Of a stretch of 36,457 nucleotides of DNA, positions 11,947 to 20,152 are shown piece by piece (position 1 is the stretch's first letter; each line of letters starts with the position of its first letter). Position numbers and translations under genes: made by a program. This DNA comes from a virus. The stretch covers positions 1 through 36,457 of IMG/VR virus record IMGVR_UViG_3300035670_000696, one strand, 5' to 3'. The notes under the pieces are model-generated. The model saw only the letters and a program-made list of their open reading frames with translations. It searched no databases and was not told the DNA's origin.

Positions 11947-12771
11947 TCAGCCGATTTGGTACGCAACGATGACGACCCCAGCAGCACCCGCGTCACCATT
12001 GTTGTTGGTTTCCACGTTGGAACCTCTGCCACCGCTCCCCGTATTCGCGGCTGGCGCACTACCGACACGCTTGCCGCCGCCACCAACGGCGTAGGTCACG
12101 CTCGACCCCGTGATGTCGTATGCGAGTCCCGCGCCGCCAGCGCCTGTCGAAGCCGTACCAGCCCCACCCGCGCCGCCGCCGCCGCCAGCGTTGCCTGTAC
12201 CGGACGAATCGCCACCGTTGTTACCTTGCCCGGAAGTACCAGCGCCACCTGTTGCTGCAGAGTCTTGCGATACAGCGCCGCCACCAGAACCACCGGATCG
12301 CCCATTGACACCGGCCCCACCAGTACCCGCGACCCTGCCGCCGCCGCCGCCGCCTCCGGTAGCGGTCAGACTGAACGCGGTTGTGTTTCCGCCGTCACCT
12401 CCGGAACCACCTGCGTCACCAGCCGGGGTAGACCCTCCGCCACCAACAGTGATCGAATACGATGTCGCGCTCAGAGTCTTAGCCGCGTCATATATGAGAC
12501 CACCCGCGCCGCCGCCGCCACCGCACATATTGAAGTACTTGGAGTCTCCGCCGCCGCCACCGCCGCCGACCAGCAGAATCTTGAATGTCTTGGATGCCTT
12601 CGAGACGGTCAGAGTGCCATCGGTAGTGAAGGTGTGCACCTTCCAGATTTCACCGGTGCCGTTGTAGTTGGTGACGGTGGTCTCGGTGCCACCGGAGGCC
12701 TCATTGAAGGCCGCACGCCCCTTACCGCTGATCGGCCCGAACAGTCCGGCGACCTTACTTAGACTAGGCAT
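11947..12771 (-). CDS. Glycine-rich tail-fibre protein
   Basis: A 274-residue minor tail protein. The N-terminal 35 residues (MPSLSKVAGLFGPISGKGRA) form an attachment region, followed by a beta-strand section (WKVHTFTTDGTLTVSKASKT). Then come about 190 residues dominated by glycine runs (GGGGGGG at several places), ending GAAGVVIVAYQI. This is the glycine-rich polyGly-helix tip architecture seen in receptor-binding proteins of several phages. The ATG at 12771 overlaps the preceding stop as TGATG. It is probably the distal adhesin and the main determinant of host range. Confidence 0.75.
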   Translation of the reverse strand: MPSLSKVAGLFGPISGKGRAAFNEASGGTETTVTNYNGTGEIWKVHTFTTDGTLTVSKASKTFKILLVGGGGGGGDSKYFNMCGGGGGAGGLIYDAAKTLSATSYSITVGGGGSTPAGDAGGSGGDGGNTTAFSLTATGGGGGGGRVAGTGGAGVNGRSGGSGGGAVSQDSAATGGAGTSGQGNNGGDSSGTGNAGGGGGAGGAGTASTGAGGAGLAYDITGSSVTYAVGGGGKRVGSAPAANTGSGGRGSNVETNNNGDAGAAGVVIVAYQIG

Positions 12772-13277
12772 CAGAAGTTGAGCAGCGCAGAGCCGAAGAC
12801 TGTCCACGCACTGCTGCGCCGCACCATGGTGAACGAAAAGACGTCGATCTTATTGGCGGAACTTGTGGGTGTTGGCGCTGCGCCTCCCTGCCATTTGATC
12901 GTCTGTGAGGTACCAGCGATGGCCAGCACATTGGGTATATGCCCGGTCGCACCTTGCGTGACGAACAGACTGATCGTGATTGCCTTACCGTTGGTCGTCG
13001 GTGCATTCGTAACATCTACTGTGAAGTTGGCTGTCGGCGATGCGGAGATGTAACCGACATTCCCACTGTTCACGTTGAAGGTGACGCTGCTGCTGACGAT
13101 ACTGAGGTCTTGCACCGGTTCTGAAATCAACTCGGCGTAGGTCGTGGACGCGGACGCTGTGGTCAGGTACAGATCGAGTTCGGTATCGACGCCTTCAGCA
13201 AGCGCCTGGATGTCTCCGGGCACATCCACGGCATCCGAGGCTGATGGGTAAGGCAGGCCCTTGACTGTGCTTGGCAT
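12771..13277 (-). CDS. Minor tail / tail-fibre protein
   Basis: A 168-residue protein. The N-terminus has the phage base-plate style motif KGLPYPSASDAVDVPGDIQA (residues 5-24), often found at the start of tail-fibre shafts, followed by a beta-rich region with repeated SSSVTFNVNSGN- and TANFTVDVTNA-like strands. It is coupled to the glycine-rich fibre gene downstream, so the two probably form one distal tail assembly. Confidence 0.65.
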   Translation of the reverse strand: MPSTVKGLPYPSASDAVDVPGDIQALAEGVDTELDLYLTTASASTTYAELISEPVQDLSIVSSSVTFNVNSGNVGYISASPTANFTVDVTNAPTTNGKAITISLFVTQGATGHIPNVLAIAGTSQTIKWQGGAAPTPTSSANKIDVFSFTMVRRSSAWTVFGSALLNF

Positions 13278-13308
13278 GGCGTAATAGTCCCTTCTAGGTC
13301 ACAGGCCG

Positions 13309-13980
13309 TTAGGGGCCCAGGTAGATCAGCGACATTGCCGGTGTCAGTGTCGCGTCGCGGTTCAGGTCGAGGGCGTTTCCCGCGTTGTGCCGGACGACCA
13401 ACTCGATGTAGTCCCCTTTGTTGAGGTCGAACGCGGGCGTCGCCACCGTCATGTTGGTGGGTGACCCAGAGGCCGCCGACAGCATCTTCATGTACCCCAG
13501 AATGTCGCTGCCGTTCTTGCGAATCCACGCCTGCCGGAACCCGTCAGCGTCCCCCGCGAACTCTACATAGGCTGTTGCCATGAACCTGCCCGTGATGGGC
13601 GCTGACACATATGTCGGGCTGGCGTTTGTCCAGCAGCCCCATTCGTCAGAGTTCACGTCCTGCCAGGTGACCGCAGTATCCGTGGTGTTCGCCACCGATA
13701 GCGTCGCGGTCCGGTGGACCCGTGGCGCGAGGGTGAGGTTATTCGCTGCCATGTGATCGACGGCGAACAGATCCACCCCATCCGTGAGGCAGAACACGGA
13801 CTTTCCGGGACATGGAGTCATGCCTGCCGCATATCGGACACCAGAAATCGTGTCCGTTGATCCACCGACAGTCAGGGTCAGAGTGCGGTCAGATTCCACC
13901 GATTGCACGACACCGAACCGGACGCGGATGGGAGCGCTCGCTGGGGTCAATGCGTCAGCGATACGCCGATAGTTAGGCAA
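13309..13980 (-). CDS. Minor tail protein
   Basis: A 223-residue protein. Residues 15-75 look like an OB-like beta domain (IRVRFGVVQSVESDRTLTLT, PGKSVFCLTDGVDLFAVDHM). The C-terminal half looks like a jelly-roll (WTNASPTYVSAPITGRFMAT through ALTPAMSLIYLGP analogues). The start is a TTG at 13980 preceded by GAGGAGG at 6 nt and overlapping the upstream gene by eight bases (TTGCCTAA). It probably forms part of the tail tip between the hub and the fibre genes. Confidence 0.65.
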   Translation of the reverse strand: MPNYRRIADALTPASAPIRVRFGVVQSVESDRTLTLTVGGSTDTISGVRYAAGMTPCPGKSVFCLTDGVDLFAVDHMAANNLTLAPRVHRTATLSVANTTDTAVTWQDVNSDEWGCWTNASPTYVSAPITGRFMATAYVEFAGDADGFRQAWIRKNGSDILGYMKMLSAASGSPTNMTVATPAFDLNKGDYIELVVRHNAGNALDLNRDATLTPAMSLIYLGP

Positions 13981-15373
13981 CGTCGGCCTCCTCGAACCCA
14001 GTCCCGTTCAGAGAGCGCACTGTACGGGCAACCGCAGACATCGCCTGGTTCGGTGACAGCGGTATCGACAGGCGATCCAACACCATCACCCGATCAACCT
14101 TGGTTGCGGCGTTCACGACACGGATCACATCTCCGACATCCAGTGACGGATCTACGATCTGTGACCATGACACTGCTTCTTGCGTACCGCGCTTCCGCGC
14201 AAGTATCGTCGTCGCTGCTTTCGTCGCTTGCTCATCAGATGTCAGCAGTGGTGAGGAGTAGAAGGTCGGTACCTCACCGAACAGGCCGTAGCGGTACGTC
14301 GGAGACTCAGGATCGTCATCCCACACCTCGCCACGGAAAGTCGCTGAGGCTTCGGAGCCTTCACCGGTTGCGATCACGCCGTTGTATGTGGTCTCGTTCG
14401 TGAGTTTCCTGGTCAGGTCGAGGATCATCGCCTCCGCGTCCTCTACATAGGACGCATCAGGTGTCGCTGTTTCGAAGTCTTGTACCGGGTCCAGGCGAGC
14501 GATCCCATCAGGATCGAAGTACAGATCGAGTCCTGCCGCTTCCGAGAGTTTCCGTGCGTCTTTCCATGGGTCGTTTTCGGACTCCAGACCGAACACGGCA
14601 CGGTGCAACGTGTCGTCGGTGTCACTGAAACTCGTTTCGACATTCGACCAGCGATCCGCGAGTAGGTCAGCGATTGCGATGGCGGCATTTGTCGATGATG
14701 GGACCGTGTAGGGCTGGGTCCATCGGGCGCGAGAGATGCGTAGCGCTCGATCAGAGCCTTGGATCTGTAGGGTTGTCCCGCCGTTGCCGCTGGTGACCTC
14801 CACATCAGTGATCAGGAAGACACCCAGTGGCACATACTCGTCCTCTTGCACCTCGACCTGTGTGGTCACATTCAGAGCGCCATAAGCGGCGACTGACGCG
14901 GCGACAGCGGCATATGTCGAATATGTGGCACCCAACTCGCCATACGTCGTCTCATCGCTGACGATACGATTCACACGAATACCTCGCCACAATCGAATCT
15001 CATTTCCATAAGGGGCGAGAGCAGAGAACGGTGTGTCGGGCACGACACCTGCGTCCACCTCTACCGGGAATAGATCACCGGTAAGGATTTGGCCGTAACT
15101 GACAAAGGTGGATGCGAGGGCAGTATACGTACTGTAGTCCTGAGACAGTTCTGCGTACGTCTGCGTCTCACGGTCATACGTGATAGACGGATCAGGTGCA
15201 GCGATACGCACTGTGCAAGTGCGACGCACTCCCCGACGCGCATCAACATCAACCGAGCCATCAAGCGCGTCTAGCGTCAGCAGTCGAGTGTCACCCGACC
15301 AGACTTCCGCCTTGACGATAGCCTGATGTGACTGCCGAATCTGCGACTTGAAATCAGCCGACACGGGGTACAT
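13973..15373 (-). CDS. Tail-tip hub protein, DUF5047-like, with Tyr-rich insertions
   Basis: A 466-residue minor tail protein. The N-terminus (SADFKSQIRQSHQAIVKAEV, residues 5-24) and PYGNEIRLWRG (121-131) with YVPLGVFLITDVEV (180-193) match the DUF5047-type tail protein of actinophages. Two extra segments stand out: residues 71-95 (TYAELSQDYSTYTALA...) and 142-167 (TTYGELGATYSTYAAVA...), both with a repeating Tyr/Leu pattern that also appears in the head-region protein at 25550-26377. The C-terminal domain probably contacts the hub or the host surface. Confidence 0.65.
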   Translation of the reverse strand: MYPVSADFKSQIRQSHQAIVKAEVWSGDTRLLTLDALDGSVDVDARRGVRRTCTVRIAAPDPSITYDRETQTYAELSQDYSTYTALASTFVSYGQILTGDLFPVEVDAGVVPDTPFSALAPYGNEIRLWRGIRVNRIVSDETTYGELGATYSTYAAVAASVAAYGALNVTTQVEVQEDEYVPLGVFLITDVEVTSGNGGTTLQIQGSDRALRISRARWTQPYTVPSSTNAAIAIADLLADRWSNVETSFSDTDDTLHRAVFGLESENDPWKDARKLSEAAGLDLYFDPDGIARLDPVQDFETATPDASYVEDAEAMILDLTRKLTNETTYNGVIATGEGSEASATFRGEVWDDDPESPTYRYGLFGEVPTFYSSPLLTSDEQATKAATTILARKRGTQEAVSWSQIVDPSLDVGDVIRVVNAATKVDRVMVLDRLSIPLSPNQAMSAVARTVRSLNGTGFEEADVA

Positions 15374-16876
15374 CTAGTCCCCCGAAGCCTCGACGTACGA
15401 CAGGTCCAACTGCCGACGTAGCGCGGTAACCGCGCCGGTGGTCTGCCACTTCCGTGCAGTGATCCGTACGTACTTCTGATCTCCGAATGGGTCCTGGACC
15501 AGGATCGTGCCCTGGTGGCGCGCCACCGGGTAGATAGCGTTCCACTCAGCCGTCGTTGAGGTCACGATCCGGTAGGTGCCGTCGCGCCCATACAGCGAAC
15601 CCGACACGACAAGTGCCGTGGTGCGTCCCTTCGGTCGGAAGATGCCCAGGTCCTCCTCGATCAACTCGTCCAGGCCTTCCAGGATGCGAACCTCACCGAC
15701 GTTCAGGCTCGGCGCGGTAATCGCCTTCATCCACCACGACCCGTCGTTCGTCACCGTCACCGACGCGCTCGCCCCATAATCGGAGGCGACCACGTTGTCC
15801 CCGAGGTACGCGATGGACCGCGCCCGGTAGTAGTTGGCGACCCCACGCGGAGCCTCGTAGTCATTGATCGTCGCGACGAACGACGTATTCGGTGACAGGT
15901 CAGCGGCGTCTCGCACGGTCACCCAGGTTGTCTGATCCGTGGACCGCTGAACCTCGAACACCTGATAGTCGTAGCCCGCCGCCGATGCGCCGGTCGCCAC
16001 CACGCCAACCTTGTTGTCGCCGGAATCGAACGACACCGACAGTGTCGGTGAGGTCGGCTGCACCAGATCGACGACGAACTCGCTGTACGCCCACGACGAC
16101 CAGAACGGCTCACCGTTGATCGTCTTAGCCACACGCACATACGCCCGATATGTGCCGTCCAGCAGGTAGTCGCCCACCGTGGTCGTGGTGTCGGATCCGT
16201 TCACCTGACCGCTGTTCCAGGTCGCAGTCGAGCTCGCGGGGTCGAAGTCGCCCGCCGTGTATTGCGCGGCGGTGAACACCTTCACCTGATAGAACGACTG
16301 CCCATCCCCATCGGTGTCGGTGTACGACCAGGACACATCCGGCTTCGCGGTCGTGGTGACAGAGGCGGTCGGTGCGGACACGGACGCCGACGGCGCGTTC
16401 GCCACATCGACATCCGCGTATAACTCGTAAATGTAGGCACGATCAGTCGTGGACCTGAAGTCGGTGACCTGAATCCGCAGTGCGTCGAGGCGTGCCTGAT
16501 TCCAGGTGGCACCGTCAGGGCTCGAGGTGTAGTACGCGCCAGTGAACTCCTGCGTAGACTGCACACCCTTCACCGTCAAGGCAGGTGTGAAGAAGTTGCT
16601 GCCGCCCGTGCGGGTGCCCAACGCGAACGAAACCTTGCTGGCGGCGGTCGGGGTCTGTGCGCGGGCACGCAGGCGAACCTGCTTGATGATCTGACTCGAT
16701 GTCAGGGAGAACGTGCCGAGGCCGACGATGATGTCGGCGGTGCCGGATACGTCCTTGCGAATGTACGTGGCGTCCGAGTCGTCGTTCAGAGCGTCAGGGA
16801 TGTTCGCTGCACCGGTCTCCGTGTAGTTCCCGACACCCGAATGCACGACATTCGGTCGCACCGTTGTAACCGTCAT
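15374..16876 (-). CDS. Minor tail protein with Fn3-like domains
   Basis: A 500-residue protein. An N-terminal beta-sandwich (about residues 15-155, with PDALNDDSDATYI and QVRLRARAQTPT) resembles a carbohydrate-binding or discoidin-like module. Two fibronectin-III-like domains follow, about 160-270 (PDVSWSYTDTDGDGQSFYQV) and 275-380 (YQVFEVQRSTDQTTWVTVRD). The C-terminal domain (about 390-500) contains ILEGLDELIEEDLGIFRPKG. It follows the tape measure gene by ATGA overlap, the usual place for distal tail components. Confidence 0.7.
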   Translation of the reverse strand: MTVTTVRPNVVHSGVGNYTETGAANIPDALNDDSDATYIRKDVSGTADIIVGLGTFSLTSSQIIKQVRLRARAQTPTAASKVSFALGTRTGGSNFFTPALTVKGVQSTQEFTGAYYTSSPDGATWNQARLDALRIQVTDFRSTTDRAYIYELYADVDVANAPSASVSAPTASVTTTAKPDVSWSYTDTDGDGQSFYQVKVFTAAQYTAGDFDPASSTATWNSGQVNGSDTTTTVGDYLLDGTYRAYVRVAKTINGEPFWSSWAYSEFVVDLVQPTSPTLSVSFDSGDNKVGVVATGASAAGYDYQVFEVQRSTDQTTWVTVRDAADLSPNTSFVATINDYEAPRGVANYYRARSIAYLGDNVVASDYGASASVTVTNDGSWWMKAITAPSLNVGEVRILEGLDELIEEDLGIFRPKGRTTALVVSGSLYGRDGTYRIVTSTTAEWNAIYPVARHQGTILVQDPFGDQKYVRITARKWQTTGAVTALRRQLDLSYVEASGD

Positions 16877-19071
16877 GATGCCCTCAGTTCCCGAACGAGA
16901 TCAGCGAACGCACGATCCACCGCTGCCTGCACCTCGGCGGGATCGCCGCCGTTCACGATGACCTGCACCGCGCCTTGCTGGATGGTGACGGTGCTGCCGA
17001 TGCTGGACAGGTCACGGGATCCACGCGGCAGCGGAATCACCGCCTCAGGCTGACCGGCCTCCGCGATCCGAGCCAACACACCGCCGGTCTGCGGCAGCAC
17101 AATGCCGCCTTCAGCGAGGCGTGGGATGTTCGGCAGGTCAGGTGTCCCGATCTCGTAGGGACCGAACGACCCGAGCGGACCGAGATCGACACCGGGCACG
17201 GTGAACGACAACCCGTTCCACGCGTTGATGATCCGGTTCACGCCATCGACGACGAAGTTGACGGCGTTACGGATCGTGCTGGTGATGTTGTCGTAGATCG
17301 ACGAGAACACACCGGAGATAAAGTCCCGCACCGTGTTGAAGGCATTCGTGAACGCCTCCTGCAACGTGCTAAGCCAACCGCTGATCAACTCGATGCTGCG
17401 CGATACGAAGTTCACGATTCCAGCGACCAACCGCACGAAGCCGCCGATCAGGTCCACCACGGCACCGAGAACGGCACCGAGGATACGAATCAAGGTCTGC
17501 AGGTAGATCGAATAGAACTGCACCAGCAGCGGGATCAGAACAGTCGATAGGAACTCCCAGACCCGCGAGAACGCGTTGCGTACAGCGTTGATCGCGTCGC
17601 GGTTCTCGTCGAGTTTCGCACGCACCTGATCGACGACCTGCTGCACGACGGCGCGAACCTGCGTGAACGCGTTGGTGACCGCCTCACGGAACGCCTCGGA
17701 CTTGGTCCACAGCATCACGAATCCAGCGACCAGCAGACCGATCACCGCGATGACAGCCAGAACGGGTGCGGAGATCGCGCCCAATGCGGCGACGACTGTG
17801 CCAAGTGCGGTGATCAACATGCCGACGATGATCAGCACCGGCCCGAGTGCGGCGGCGAAGATGCCGACGACGACGACGATCTGCTTCACCTCGGGACTCA
17901 GTGCGGTGAAGCGGTCCACGAACCCCTTCAGGAAGTCCGTGACTTTCAGGATGATCGGGGCAAGCGCCTCACCGATGGTCAGCGCGGCGGTCTCGAGGCT
18001 GCCCTTCAGTTGCTCCATCGCACCGGCTGTGCCGGACATGCGTGCGTTCGCCATGTCGGCGGCGATGCCCGCCTTATTGACTGCCTTCTCCAGGTCGATG
18101 TAGCCGTTTACGCCCTGCTCGATCAGTACGTTCGCGGCGCGCATACCTTCGACACCGAAGATCGCTTTCAGGTCAGCGGTGCGTGCCGCCTGATCCATGT
18201 CACCGAATGTGTCCACGAGTTGGCGCACGATCTCCTCGAACGGCAGGACCGTCCCGGTGTTATCCGTGAACTGCAAACCCAGTTTCTCCGTGGCGACCTG
18301 GGCTTTCTTGGTCGTCGGGATCAACCCCAGCAGCATCCGGTTCAGCGATGTGCCCGCCGTGGACGAGTCGATGCCCGCGTTATTCATCGCCGCCAGCGCC
18401 GTCACCGTGTCATCCAGCGGGATGTTCATGGTCTTAGCGGTCGTGCCGACGTACTTCATGCCAGCGGCGAGATCCTGCACACCCGCAGTCGAGGCCACCG
18501 CACCCGCTGCGAGGATATCTACGACCTTGGCGGTCTCGTCAGCCGATATGCCGAACGTGTTCATCGACTGCGCCATGATCGTCGCGGCGTCGGTGAGAGC
18601 CATGCCCTCAGTCGCGGCGAGGTTCAAGGTCGAGGCGAGCGCGCCTCCCTCGATCTGCGCGGGGGACAGACCGCCCTTCGACAGTTCCAGCATCGCGGCT
18701 GCGGCCTCGTTCGCTGAGAACACCGTGTCAGCGCCCAACTGCTTCGCGAGTTCACCCAGCGCCGCCATCTGCTTACCGGATGCCTGCGAGTTCACTTGCA
18801 GCGCGTTCATCGACTGCTCGAACTGCGCCTGCGTGACGAGAGCCGCCGCACCGATACCGACAATCGGCAACGTGAGGCCGACGGTCATGCTCTCGCCTGT
18901 GTTCTTGATCGAGCCGCCGACCGACTTCATCATCTCGCCGGAGATCTTGGCGAACCCGCCGATACCGCCACCGGCCTTATCGACGGCGCGCTTGAAGTCG
19001 TCAAAGTCACGTATCGCCGTCTTGACGCCGCGAGGGTTGTACTTGGTCTCGATAGGTACGACGATTGCCAT
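16873..19071 (-). CDS. Tape measure protein
   Basis: The longest gene, 732 residues, predicted to set tail length and to leave the tail during DNA entry. The N-terminal third has the TP901-type signature (ALVTQAQFEQSMNALQVNSQ, AEEMALTDAATIMAQ-like stretches, TAGTSLNRMLLG). A central hydrophobic block (about 390-460: IVVVVGIFAAALGPVLIIVG and alanine-rich helices) is followed by amphipathic helices and a glycine/proline C-terminus (GGIVLPQTGGVLARIAEAGQ). At about 0.15 nm per residue the tail would be roughly 110 nm, fitting a siphovirus. Confidence 0.93.
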   Translation of the reverse strand: MAIVVPIETKYNPRGVKTAIRDFDDFKRAVDKAGGGIGGFAKISGEMMKSVGGSIKNTGESMTVGLTLPIVGIGAAALVTQAQFEQSMNALQVNSQASGKQMAALGELAKQLGADTVFSANEAAAAMLELSKGGLSPAQIEGGALASTLNLAATEGMALTDAATIMAQSMNTFGISADETAKVVDILAAGAVASTAGVQDLAAGMKYVGTTAKTMNIPLDDTVTALAAMNNAGIDSSTAGTSLNRMLLGLIPTTKKAQVATEKLGLQFTDNTGTVLPFEEIVRQLVDTFGDMDQAARTADLKAIFGVEGMRAANVLIEQGVNGYIDLEKAVNKAGIAADMANARMSGTAGAMEQLKGSLETAALTIGEALAPIILKVTDFLKGFVDRFTALSPEVKQIVVVVGIFAAALGPVLIIVGMLITALGTVVAALGAISAPVLAVIAVIGLLVAGFVMLWTKSEAFREAVTNAFTQVRAVVQQVVDQVRAKLDENRDAINAVRNAFSRVWEFLSTVLIPLLVQFYSIYLQTLIRILGAVLGAVVDLIGGFVRLVAGIVNFVSRSIELISGWLSTLQEAFTNAFNTVRDFISGVFSSIYDNITSTIRNAVNFVVDGVNRIINAWNGLSFTVPGVDLGPLGSFGPYEIGTPDLPNIPRLAEGGIVLPQTGGVLARIAEAGQPEAVIPLPRGSRDLSSIGSTVTIQQGAVQVIVNGGDPAEVQAAVDRAFADLVRELRAS

Positions 19072-19610
19072 TAGTAGAGGACCCCCGTCGCCGTTCTCGA
19101 TTGCAGCCGCTTGGTGAACTCGTCCGCTGTCTTGTCCACCTCGCGCCTGATGTCTCCGATGATCTCGCCCTCTCGCTTATCGACCGCTTCCCACGCGATA
19201 CGACCGGGGCCACCGAACCTGCGGTCGAACAGGTCCACCAGGGCGGCGGCTGACTTCTTACCGGATGGTGTGCTGTCGGCAAACTCCGCCATCGCTGCGG
19301 CAGCGTTATTGACGACCATTCGTACGACGGACTGATTGCCGGTGATCCGCGACGTGCGGGCACCGACCTTGATCTCGACGCCCTTCTTGCCACGCTGATA
19401 CGCCTTGGCAATACCGGACGGGCGACCGTACTTGTCAGTGATCGTTCCCAACACGGAGGCGCGTGCGTCAGCCTCCGCAGCGGCGGGTTGCAGTGAACGC
19501 CTGATACGCGAGTTCAGTTTCCCCAGAAGTTCACGGTCGAACGCGAACAGTTCCTGACGCATTTGGGAGAACGACGCGGGATCCACCGACACCTCGACTT
19601 TCGCCGTCAC
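19071..19610 (-). CDS. Tail protein between chaperones and tape measure
   Basis: A 179-residue basic, mostly helical protein (FSQMRQELFAFDRELLGKLN; KTADEFTKRLQSRT) with a central ITDKYGRPSGIAKAYQRGKK segment. It resembles HK97 gp10-like minor tail or connector proteins by composition, although such genes usually precede the major tail protein. Here it lies between the frameshifted chaperone genes and the tape measure. The start is GTG at 19610 with GGAG at 6 nt. Its stop overlaps the tape measure start (TAATG). Confidence 0.55.
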   Translation of the reverse strand: MTAKVEVSVDPASFSQMRQELFAFDRELLGKLNSRIRRSLQPAAAEADARASVLGTITDKYGRPSGIAKAYQRGKKGVEIKVGARTSRITGNQSVVRMVVNNAAAAMAEFADSTPSGKKSAAALVDLFDRRFGGPGRIAWEAVDKREGEIIGDIRREVDKTADEFTKRLQSRTATGVLY

Positions 19611-19619
19611 GGTGGTCTC

Positions 19620-19811
19620 CTAACGTCCCATCTGCTTACGCAGTTTGTCCTTCAGTCGGGTCTCGCGTGCCTGCTTGTCCTGCTCCTCCGACTGCTCCCT
19701 CAGTACCTCCAGGATCGCGGAGAACACAGACGGTGGTGCCTCCAGGAGATCACACGGGCCTATTTGAGTGGCGACCGCGACCTGTGCAACTAATCGTGCG
19801 GTCGCCGTCAC
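19620..19811 (-). CDS. Tail assembly chaperone, downstream (frameshifted) part
   Basis: A 63-codon frame (ending RETRLKDKLRKQMGR) in the -1 frame relative to the preceding chaperone gene. It begins at a GTG overlapping that gene's stop as GTGA, but is most likely made as a C-terminal extension through -1 slippage at 19814-19820. The slipped product would have 87 + 1 + 63 = 151 residues. The helical, highly charged C-terminus (EVLREQSEEQDKQARETRL) fits the T part of lambda gpGT, which recruits the tape measure protein. Confidence 0.75.
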   Translation of the reverse strand: MTATARLVAQVAVATQIGPCDLLEAPPSVFSAILEVLREQSEEQDKQARETRLKDKLRKQMGR

Positions 19812-20074
19812 TCGTTTCCCGAGGACCCCTGTGCATCCAGGTCTGCGATCTGCGAGCAGAACGTGTCGAAGTTCATGCTGACCGCGTTCGTGCGGTGCAG
19901 GGCGTTCCAGCCCATGAACGCCATCCAGCGTGCCCGCTGACGGTGCGCCAGATCGGATGCGTCGATGTCGAACTTCTCCTCGAGCGCGAGGATGTCAGCG
20001 AAAGCGGTCGTCACGTTATGCACCGTGCCGTCCGTCATCGTGAGCGTCATCTTGACGCCGGTCTCAGCGGCCAT
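19808..20074 (-). CDS. Tail assembly chaperone, upstream part
   Basis: An 88-residue protein (MAAETGVKMTLTMTDGTVHN...) containing a DILALEEKFDIDASDLAHRQ region and RARWMAFMGWNALHR, typical of lambda-gpG-like tail assembly chaperones placed after the major tail protein. The last sense codons (TCG GGA AAC GAG TGA) carry a GGGAAAC slippery heptamer in the correct phase for -1 frameshifting, which joins it to the next frame. Confidence 0.8.
   Translation of the reverse strand: MAAETGVKMTLTMTDGTVHNVTTAFADILALEEKFDIDASDLAHRQRARWMAFMGWNALHRTNAVSMNFDTFCSQIADLDAQGSSGNE
19814..19820 (-). promoter_or_regulatory. Programmed -1 frameshift site GGGAAAC
   Basis: On the minus strand the heptamer G GGA AAC lies in the zero frame of the 88-codon chaperone gene, two codons before its stop. 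It matches the X-XXY-YYZ rule exactly. After slippage the next codon is CGA and the frame continues into the 63-codon downstream part. Programmed frameshifting here is a conserved property of siphovirus tail chaperones. Confidence 0.8.
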
Positions 20075-20109
20075 GTTTCTACCTCGATCCGGGGGAGGTG
20101 GGGGATGAA

Positions 20110-20146
20110 GCGGGACGGTGACCCTCCCCCTTAGTCACCGCCCCGC
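20110..20146 (-). terminator. Hairpin between major tail and chaperone genes
   Basis: GCGGGACGGTGAC pairs with GTCACCGCCCCGC (one mismatch in 13) around an 11-nt loop, starting seven bases past the major tail protein stop. No U tract follows. A partial terminator would allow high major tail protein output and lower expression of downstream genes. Confidence 0.6.
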
Positions 20147-20152
20147 AGTCTG

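Noticed and set aside
12110-12667. Plus-strand proline-rich frame opposite the glycine-rich fibre
   Set aside because: Proline runs are simply the complement of glycine codons; no independent evidence of a gene.
11533-12762. Long open plus-strand frame (409 codons) across the holin and glycine-rich fibre genes
   Set aside because: It is antisense to well-supported late genes. Its composition (Arg/Thr/Ala-rich) reflects complementary codon bias, and no ribosome site or family motif is seen.
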